Shown here: piece after piece, positions 56,246-64,000 of the stretch
Position numbering within the stretch: position 1 is the stretch's first letter
Layout of the letters: each line of letters begins with the position of its first letter
Assembly (NCBI GenBank): GCA_964059195.1
Contig: CAXKWD010000006.1
Span: forward strand, 65,923,073-65,987,072
DNA from: Ectobius pallidus
Taxonomy: Eukaryota; Arthropoda; Insecta; Blattodea; Ectobiidae
Reading direction: 5' to 3'
DNA: 64,000 nt
Notes under the pieces: generated by a model
What the model was told of the DNA's origin: nothing
The model's database searches: none
The model's input: the letters and a program-made list of their open reading frames with translations, nothing else
Position numbers and translations under genes: made by a program

Positions 56246-57032
56246 CAACCTTCTTCTCGCTTCCTCCTCATGGTCCAGTTAAGTAGATGAGCTTGCTTAC
56301 CTGGCAGACGATTATCGATACGACCTTAGCTCAACGTATTGTAATGACAATAGAAAAAATGAATTGAAAAATGTTAATTTTTTCATACACCTAAAATCAA
56401 CACATCTTTCTTTAGGCCTACTCATATTCTACAACATTATTCCAACAGCCATAATATTGATTAAGTATTTTGTTGCAATTATTGATACCAATATATTCTG
56501 TAAATTTGTGATCCGATTTTGTTCGTTTTATGCATTGAGAATTAAACTAAGTACTCTGTTGTTACAGGTGTTTTGCAGAACATATGTCCTTTGAATTAAA
56601 TATGTGCGTAGATAAATAGTTTGAATTAAAATTATCATATTACTATGCTCACTGATGGGTAATATCTATCTGTAATTGCAGATTTGATAACTACCTATTA
56701 TAGAGTAATCCAGAATTCTGTGAAATCAGCAGGAAAGTAAAACCACCACAGCATTAACTGGCTTTGAGTTTTACTACAGTATGTATATAATTTCTCGGTA
56801 CGTTGCTAAACATAATTATTAGCATTACTAGGCTAGTTTCTCATTGGAGTGATAGCTGGTAATCGAGAACTCTGGATCCAATGGGACTATTTTTATGCAC
56901 GAGAACCAAATTGGTTTTTTGATTAATAATTGTGTGGAATTTGCTGGTTTTCCCATATTACCAGGTTTCAATTATGCCATTCCAATTAAAATCATTTCAC
57001 CATCATCCAGGCTACCGTTCGCATCAGAAACT

Positions 57033-57345
57033 GAACAGCGTATAACAGTGGACTTAAGTTGCTAGGAGATGTAAAAGCATATATGAGCTTATAATAAAAT
57101 ATGCTTATGGTTTTTAAAGAATAATTTTTTTTATTTGGGTCAAGGGAAACAACTCCAAAGCTCTGTATTAACAAGTTTTAGAACTTTTGGAACAGCGTAT
57201 AACAGTGGACTTAAGTTGCTAGGAGATGTAAAAGCATATATGAGCTTATAATAAAATATGCTTATGGTTTTTAAAGAATAATTTTTTTATTTGGGTCAAG
57301 GGAAACAACTCCAAAGCTCTGTATTAACAAGTTTTAGAACTTTTG
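57033..57345. repeat. Tandem duplication, two units of 157 and 156 bp
   Basis: 57033-57189 and 57190-57345 are identical except for the length of a T run (eight versus seven). Unit start GAACAGCGTATAACAGTGGA, unit end TTTTAGAACTTTTG. The near-identity means a very recent duplication or an assembly artefact. Confidence 0.9.
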
Positions 57346-57728
57346 GAATTTGGTTTAAAAAGTTTAAACTTATTACAGTTTATTTGGTTTTAAGATTTAC
57401 CGAATTCACATAGTTTATTCACGTGGCCTGTTGTATTGCAGCTTCATGTTATCACAATAGATCGTATTCGTACCAGTCTATGTCCCTTATTGATAACATT
57501 ATGGGTACAAATTATATGTTAATATGAACCGTTGCAATAAATATTATGAAAGTTTTACTATCCCTGATAGAAGTAATGGATATATGTTAAAGTAGCAATA
57601 CGGCTAGTAGTAGTAAAGGGCAGTGGCTAGGGGCCAGATCCACTTAAAAGTGTGCTGGATCACCTCACTATTGGGTTCTTGAAACAGCAGAAACGAAGTA
57701 CCAAGAGAGGACTTCAGTTTCACGAGAT

Positions 57729-57917
57729 TCAGTGTCTTTTCACATTCGTTCCATCGTCCGGGATGAAATATTGTCTATCCCAAGGAATACGGCCGTTTTC
57801 TTCTTGAAAATAATGGCTACTTACGGTCACTTCGAGCCCATATTTTCTAAAATGCTTTATTAAGGCGCTTTCCTTCCTCAATTGTTTTATGCTATCTAGA
57901 TTTCCTTCCCCACATAG
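57729..57917 (-). CDS. Coding-like open segment, 62 codons, unknown
   Basis: Immediately after ACATAG (possible acceptor) the minus strand is open for 62 codons to a TGA: LCGEGNLDSIKQLRKESALI, KHFRKYGLEVTVSSHYFQEE, NGRIPWDRQYFIPDDGTNVK, RH. The amphipathic, charge-rich texture is strongly protein-like. It has no Met start, so an upstream exon would be needed. An overlapping frame is also partly open (AVFLGIDNISSRTMERM), which weakens the case. It may be a host exon or part of an unclassified repeat. I do not recognise it. Confidence 0.3.
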   Translation of the reverse strand, partial: LCGEGNLDSIKQLRKESALIKHFRKYGLEVTVSSHYFQEENGRIPWDRQYFIPDDGTNVKRH

Positions 57918-58166
57918 CTATGTTTTCCCTCCTTTAAAACGGTCATTCCTTAGTTGTTGGTATCTTCTCAGACTCATTCAATTCCTTTCCAATCCATTGA
58001 ACACGATCCCGGTACTTTGTTCTAAAATAATGTATTTTTGTATGAGACATTTTATAGCCTGCTCGTTCTAATGCAAAAGTACTTGAGAATATCACTTTTC
58101 CACATCTTCTGTCTTCCTTTAGATGTAGCAAGATGAAAAAGCTAGAACTACTGTGTATTTGGATAG

Positions 58167-58250
58167 TTTTACTTCTAGTTTGGCATGAGAATACCTCACT
58201 GAATAAATACAATTATAATTTTACTTCTAGTTTGGCATGAGAATACCTCA
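58167..58250. repeat. Direct repeat, about 32 bp, spaced by 50
   Basis: TTTTACTTCTAGTTTGGCAT plus GAGAATACCTCA occurs at 58167-58198 and 58217-58248 without mismatch. Confidence 0.85.
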
Positions 58251-58254
58251 AGAG

Positions 58255-61230
58255 TGTGATGAAAAATGCAGTGTCCTTGTTCCTATTTAGTACTTAAATG
58301 TTTTTAATCTGAATATTAAGCTCTTTGTTAGTGGAAACAGAACTATTGTTCATTGTGTAAACGTATTTGAATACCATATAGGGTATATGCCATTTTCATT
58401 TAGATAAAACTTACATTCTCTTAATCATTTCAAAATTATTATTTTTAACTAAAAACCAAATAGATGTTTAGCCCTTCTGTATGACTATTATAATGCAAGT
58501 TTACATGGAAATTCGGTACAGACAGCATAGGCTTAATGGAAATGTGGTGGTTCTTATCTCCTAACTTGAATAAGGTTATAAAAGTTACATTATTAGGTTG
58601 TGATAATATTTCAACGCTATAATAACATAGTAATTTCATTATTACAAGTTAATGAATTGTGAATTCTGGTACTTAGCCTAACTGTATGTATATGAGTAGC
58701 CTATAAAGAATAACACTCCTCACAAACGATATAAAGGCAACATTTACGTTCCTAGATATTATGTTTACGTTACTTATGTAACAAGTTATCTAAAACCAGG
58801 GAATTCGTCTTTCTGATTTAGGAGAATTTGATTTAATATGAATCCTACAGCTACAATAATTAAGAATCTAATATTTCAAAAAAAGCTTATTTCACTTAGC
58901 CAGACTGTTGTGAAACCGTTTCCTGATCCTTTCCCTCTCCGGTTTTTGCACTGCAGTTCCGATAACTGCTTTCCCCAACAAGTACCGATTCTCAAATAAA
59001 AAAATCAATGGTCTAGTTTCACATTACTATTACCTCTAATATTGATTCTAATATACATTAATCTTAAAATATAAACTATGAAAAATAACACTTTGAACAC
59101 GTAATTAATTGCCTGGATTGAAACCTCATCACCCTAGTAGTTGATTTTAATATTATCAATGTTTCTTTTTATTCTCAAGTTATGTTAAAAACTGATACAC
59201 ATTTAGTTTTCCACACCAATCTGTATATTTACATTTATTTATAAGTATATTTTTTACACTGTCTGCTGGCAAAAATACAGGCATTTGATAGTTTACAAGT
59301 AAAAACACAAACAAGATTACACTGTATTTATAATCATTTTTTTAAATTAAAAATTCTTCATGAGTATAAAGAGGATTTCTTATTGACGATTTGAAGAATA
59401 TGTTGACAACCTCCGTTCGTTGTAATTTTTTATTTCATTATCATGTTGTTTTAAAAATATAGTAATTGAATCACAATATTTGTGAAGAAAATACAAATAG
59501 CATGGGCAAGGTAGAGCAGATTTACTTCCCTTAAGTGATTGTTAATTTACATGAAATTTAGTACTAGCTGCTTTGCAAAGACATTTATTATTTAGATATT
59601 TTGTTCTTAATCAGCTTTGGTAGTTTGCGCATGACCATGAAAGATAACTGAATTGAACAGATCAAAGACTTCCCTAATTGTTATAGTCGGGGGTATTAAA
59701 GATGTTCTGCACACGCCTGTTGAAAGAGGTAGGAGTTAAGTATGCATGTGTTTTTAATAACGTCATGCATGTGCTGCTTATTACTCAGAAAGTTATCGTT
59801 TGACCTTTTGCGATCTACGTTATGAAATATGTGGCCGAATTGCGGTGAGTGTTTATTCAGTTGTATCTGCTTCACACATGCTCATTGCAGGCATTTGTTG
59901 AAAATATTTTATGTGTTACAATCCCCTAAGTTTCTCTATGGGAAATATAACTATGTTACTTTACATTTTGTTATAGAATAAAAGTCCGTCTTTCAGGAAG
60001 TTTGTATTCAGTTGTCTCAGCCTCTTGCAATGTGATTGTTACCTATGCAATGTGTATTAAATCTGAAATCTTCCTTTCAAAGATTTTCTTTTTTAGAAAA
60101 ATATTTCAAACAAAAGTTTTACCTCCTAGTCCAAGCGGCTCGTTTAAAATACTTTCAAGTTATGTTTTAGAAAGTAGGGGGAAATACTTTTAATGTAAAA
60201 TAGTAAACGTAAGTCGACGGCCGACGCCAATAACGAAGTGTATCACTCCCACACGGTATCTAACCTAAATATTATAAAATTTTGTTTGTGTAGGCTGTTC
60301 CGTTATGTAATTAGTTCATAGTTAGCCATGATTATTCTATAATTTATTCTTTAGCAGGCTTTTCTTGCATTTTGTTCCTTTGTTTTTCATTTAAACAAGT
60401 GAATCTGTGTATAGCTATTATAATATTTAATTAATTTTATTGTAGGTTATTATCCAATCAGAGACTGGGTATCATATCTTCTTTAATAGCCAATGAGGCT
60501 TTTACTTCCTTTAATCTTACTCATTATTACATTCAATTTTACTGTTTCTTTCCTTCCTTCGAATCACTTCTCATTCAAGACATAAGTCTTATAGGCCTTT
60601 TAGTGCCTGTCTTTCACCAAGCTGATTGGCTTGGTTTCTCTTTCTCAAGATGCTGAACCAGATCAGCTCTTTCACAGTGTTCTTGGGCCTATATGCCTAA
60701 TTATATACTGATGACTGCTAATAGATTCAGATATTCAATCACCCAGCGTGTGATTTTCGATTCTTCTTCTTCAGACATTTAAAACCAAAACCTCTTCTTG
60801 GCGTTGGCGTCGCAAGAACTCCGAGCCAGCAACTCTTTAGTAATTATCTGGAATTGGTAATTATAAACTACCCAAAGGTATGTCATTTTTAATAACTTAC
60901 CATCTATCTGAAGAACATTTCAGATATATAGTTTCGTCAGTGAATTAAGCTTCGTGTGTGGTTTGGATTAAAACTGATTAAGCCATCTCGAGGATAATTT
61001 TTCATTGAATGCATTGAATGCAAGGATTGTAATTTATACAAATTGTGCCACGTTATAATTTTCACAAGTGTCGTTCAATAACACTTGGTCAGATATCCAC
61101 GCGATCAGTTTGTCGACAAACTTGAATTTTTAGCATATAAAATGTGGATGATTTCATATACTGTTGTTCATTGCAATAAATTTGTTATATGGTATCATCT
61201 CTAAATTAAAATGCACTGGGCAAGTTTAGC
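58255..61230. other. AT-rich stretch without genes
   Basis: No coding region recognised. Around 60005 a piece of the TTCAGTTGTCTCAGCCTC repeat also found near 3298. Confidence 0.45.
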
Positions 61231-61339
61231 TTAATCTTGTTACAAGTTAAGCCTTCAGCAGAAGAAGATTTACAGAGCATCACCTATGGAGTTTACAGTC
61301 CGCTTGTTCTTGCTTGCCCGTACATAGGCCTTTTTTCGT

Positions 61340-61500
61340 TCTGTTTACAGGCACAGACACAGACACAGTCATGTTTCTTAAAATTGCAATTTTAAATTTA
61401 GGGAACCCAAAGCATGGATTTATGCTGAAAACTCAACATCGGATTTCAGCGTCGAACACAAAGAAAGTAAATTGTGTTAGCTTGAGAAGTAAAATATAAA
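61340..61500 (+). repeat. Dispersed repeat family D, 3' half
   Basis: ACAGACACAGACACAG run, TCATGTTTCTTAAAATTGCA, AATTTAGGGAACCCAAAGCA, CAACATCGGATTTCAGCGTC. Same order as the 3' halves at 47820 and 55115. Confidence 0.5.
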
Positions 61501-61504
61501 TAAA

Positions 61505-62765
61505 CCTTCATTACGATGTGCTGAATATACTTTTAATGTTAATGCAATAAATTAAAAATTCTTCACTTTTTATTATTTTTAATAAGGTTTTGTTCAGTGG
61601 AAAGTGTTCCAAAGTAGCGAATTTACTTTCAGAAATAGAATTATCATAATATTGTGTTACAAAGAACATGTTTATTTATTGAAAATATAACAAAACTAAA
61701 GTACCTGCAGTGAACAGTCTTGATCTATTTTATGTTCACTGAGTAGATAATTATATATTTCAGTTGGATTAATATTTCATGAAAATAGTGTCAATAAATT
61801 AATTCATGATATAACTCAAACGTGTGTGTCTTCTAAAAACTTGCTCGAAATTTCCTAGAAGACTTTTGGAGAGTATGAAAACATGAGTGTTAATATTATA
61901 ATGGTACGGCACTTAACATCATTAATTTTAAAGCAATTTATCAAGTTTTTAATATATTAGAATTTGTATATTTTTTATGTTTATTATTTATAGATTTCTA
62001 CATCATTCAGTTTAAAATAAATAAAACAAAATAAGGAATTTAGAGAGTGTGAGAGAGTGTTGAAGAAGGGAAGAGGAGAGGGAGGGAGATTGAAAGAGAG
62101 AGAAGGTTCGAGTTAATTTTCCAGGACATAAAATACATTAATGAAAACATAATATCCCACTGTGAACGTATTTTTCTTTTAATGCATACACCATGTACTT
62201 TTTATAAGCCATTCGTATGTGCTTTGAGAATATTACCTCTTAGCTTTCTTGCCAAGAGCCCAACTGTGGATCATGTCACAATTACTTTTTATGAGAAATA
62301 AAATACGAAATGAGACATAAAACTATTTACGATCTACTTGGGTTCTGGATATAAATTTTTCATCATTACGGATTATATTACCTCCTTAATAAATCGTTAT
62401 TACCATATTTATAAATACTGGCTTTTTAATTACAGTCTGTTGCGATACATAAATTAAAATATATTTGTATCATGTTAATTAATTGCTAATTACAAAATCC
62501 TTGGTAACTTTGAAGAAACAAGTTCTTATGAAGTTCTGGATTTAGCAGAATGATACTGCAGAGAAGTTATCACATTCAATATAGGCTATAAACGTATAGA
62601 GATGCACCGAGTTAAGTTTTAAATAACCGTAGCATAACTTAAATTGTACTACATGTAAAAAAATTAATAACTTACAGCGCTATCAGTACTTATCTATATT
62701 TTCCGTGTACATCGCGTTCTATTTTACGTGTTATAGCGATTTTAGACTGAAGATTTAATAACTGT
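61505..62765. other. AT-rich stretch without genes
   Basis: Contains a purine tract of GA/GGGA words at about 62040-62106. Nothing else recognised. Confidence 0.5.
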
Positions 62766-62779
62766 CTCTATGTATAATC

Positions 62780-63098
62780 ACAATAACAATTTAATATATT
62801 TATATCAGTATTAATTTCCAATCCGACATTCCTGCTGGCACCGAAAAGACTTTCTGAATTTCTTCCGATTGTGTTTATGCCATCGCCCAACAGGCAAACA
62901 TTATCTGCATGAGCTGAGATTGGGTGATTGCCATTTAATTTTAGGCCTACCTTGTATTGAACTTTCCTAGTGGCATTTCCCAAAGCAAAATTTAAAAGTA
63001 AAGGCGATAGTGCATCTCCTTGTTTCAAGCCATTTTTAACGGCAGACGTATCTGAAATTAGTTTCCCTACTCTGACTCTATTATAGGTTTCATTAAGA
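62780..63098 (-). pseudogene. RTE/CR1-type LINE reverse transcriptase fragment, catalytically dead
   Basis: The minus strand reads LNETYNRVRVGKLISDTSAV, KNGLKQGDALSPLLLNFALG, KVGLKLNGNHPISAHADNVC, LLGDGINTIGRNSES, GASRNVGLEIN. LKQGDALSPLLFN and the YADD region are classic RT motifs B and C. Here the catalytic YADDV has become HADNV, so the second Asp of the pair is lost. The left-hand boundary dissolves near 62780; the right-hand one (63099) is an insertion of the mariner at a TA inside the codon series SYLNETYNR. Confidence 0.8.
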
Positions 63099-63293
63099 TA
63101 CGAGGGTTGATCAATAAGTAAGGTCTCCAACACTCTAGCCCAAGTTCACAACGTCGGACGAGAGATTTGGCACCACTGCCATGTCCCGCTATCTCCCCTC
63201 TTTCAAACGAGCCATTGCTGCAGCCGCTGAATTTTTTAGTGTCTGAGATAGAGCTGTTTGAAATGGATCTCCCGATTTCCGTCTCCACCAAGT

Positions 63294-63474
63294 AATAAGT
63301 AAGGTCTCCAACACTCGAGCCCAAGCTCACAACGTCGGATGAGAGAGTTGGTGCCACTGCGATGTCCCGTTTTCTCCCCTCTTTCAAATGAGCTATTGCT
63401 ACAGCCGCTGAACTTTTATTGTCCGAGATAGAGCTGTTTGAAATGGATCTCCCGATTTCCGTCCCCGCAAAGTG
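63294..63474. repeat. Second tandem copy of the left mariner arm
   Basis: Aligns with 63113-63293 with some 10% differences (CACAACGTCGGATGAGAGAG versus CACAACGTCGGACGAGAGAT). The divergence between the copies, compared with the close match of copy 1 to the right arm, suggests the duplication is old or came by recombination between different mariners. Confidence 0.8.
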
Positions 63475-63539
63475 TGGCCTCCGCGAACCCACCTCGCACA
63501 AAGCTTATGGAACATCAATTTGTCACTCAAAATGGTCTG

Positions 63540-63838
63540 TATGGAACCTTTAATAATGTCAGGAAGCAATAAACAAAGTTCACGGGTAGTGACGCGTCAA
63601 TCTTGTCCACCAATTCATCGACTTTTGCCACAATCTCATCTGTGATGGCTGTTGTTGGTCTCCCACTTCGTTCTTCATCATGAATATTTGTCCGGCCCTG
63701 TTTAAACTCACGAACCCATTTACGCACAGTTTTTATGTCCAGACATCCCTCTCCATAAACTTCGCAAAGCTGTCTGTGAAATTCAATCGGCGGAACATTT
63801 TTTGCAGTAAGAAACCGTATGACTTCGCGTAGGCGCAC
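63540..63838 (-). pseudogene. Mariner transposase N-terminal fragment
   Basis: From an ATG at 63838 the frame reads MRLREVIRFLTAKNVPPIEF, HRQLCEVYGEGCLDIKTVRK, WVREFKQGRTNIHDEERSGR, PTTAITDEIVAKVDELV: the first helix-turn-helix, the WVREF..GR linker motif and the ERSGRP motif of mariner transposases. After about residue 80 the expected second helix-turn-helix and the whole D,D34D catalytic domain are missing; the frame runs on for some 20 unrelated residues (NFVYCFLTLLK). It could still bind mariner ends but not cut. Confidence 0.85.
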
Positions 63839-64000
63839 TTGGCGGGGGCGGAAATCGGGAGATCCTTTTCAAACAGCTCTATCTCGGACACTAAAAAATT
63901 CAGCGGCTGCAGCAATGGCTCGTTTGAAAGAGGGGAGATAGCGGGACATGGCAGTGGTGCTAAATCTCTCGTCCGACGTTGTGAGCTTAGGCTAGAGTGT

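Larger units (their letters stand above)
63101..64000 (-). mobile_element. Mariner element, long inverted ends, internally deleted, cut by the window edge
   Basis: The left end begins CGAGGGTTGATCAATAAGTA followed by AGGTCTCC, next to TA (63099-63100), a familiar mariner terminus. The sequence from 63113 to 63290 recurs, inverted, at about 63835-64000 (ACACTCTAGCCTAAGCTCAC, AACGTCGGACGAGAGATTT), so the terminal inverted repeats exceed 165 bp, far longer than the roughly 30 bp usual for mariners. The left arm is also doubled in tandem (63113-63293 and 63294-63474). Between the arms lies the N-terminus of the transposase. The right terminus is outside the window. Confidence 0.85.

Noticed and set aside
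63067..63501. 144-codon frame with repeated EIGRSISNSSISD
   Set aside because: Translation of the doubled noncoding mariner arm, not a gene.

Overview
The window looks like nuclear DNA of an insect with a large, AT-rich (roughly two-thirds A+T), repeat-laden genome. The mix of R1-clade and RTE-like LINEs, Penelope and mariner remnants, tRNA-derived SINEs and many short hairpin elements would fit a cockroach, termite or related hemimetabolous insect. That is inference from the repeat families; no host marker gene was recognised. There are no bacterial operons, rRNA genes, functional tRNA genes or CRISPR arrays. Most open reading frames here are chance frames in AT-rich DNA or fragments of mobile elements.

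Layout. 0-1.5 kb: minus-strand R1-like LINE reverse transcriptase with an intact YADD box but a frameshift. 1.5-9.1 kb: noncoding. 9.1-10.6 kb: a three-copy repeat family enclosing a tRNA-type SINE. 12.0-14.7 kb: a 426-bp inverted-repeat element, a CATA microsatellite, an internally deleted pogo/Tigger-like transposon and a hairpin MITE. 17.6-18.1 kb: a CpG-bearing segment with an NRF1-type palindrome, followed by a possible first exon. 21.5-22.2 kb: a Penelope-like reverse transcriptase fused to the tail of an unrelated DDE transposase. 24.7-25.2 kb: a complete SINE with an 11-bp target duplication. 25.6 and 32.9 kb: two MITEs of about 146 bp with TA duplications. 27.6-29.9 kb: three tandem units of one retroposon-like repeat, the last split by another insertion. 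37.5 kb: a hairpin element, then a 26-nt micro-exon candidate. 39.2-40.1 kb: a decayed member of a multicopy insect protein family. 46.0-47.1 kb: a non-autonomous hAT and a long palindrome.

The centrepiece is 50,007-54,441: a complete, apparently intact hAT transposon. It has matching ends, a perfect 8-bp target duplication (GGTACCGG), four subterminal GGAAAAAT boxes at each end, and a three-exon transposase gene that splices in silico to an unbroken 714-residue protein with BED finger, DUF659-like region and hAT dimerisation domain. Its 5' region carries a hairpin MITE and a minisatellite with four copies of GGGAAATCCC, which fits the NF-kB/Rel consensus. The element inserted into one unit of a tandem repeat whose uninterrupted sister next door shows the empty site.

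54.7-64 kb holds further dispersed repeats, coding-like scraps on the minus strand (55.4-57.9 kb), a fresh 157-bp tandem duplication, and at the right edge a mariner with unusually long inverted ends nested in a dead LINE reverse transcriptase. Two window-wide observations stand out: the palindrome TAGGCCTA occurs about 16 times where under one is expected, and a weak set of plus-strand exon-like signals hints that the window may lie inside a host gene with very long introns.
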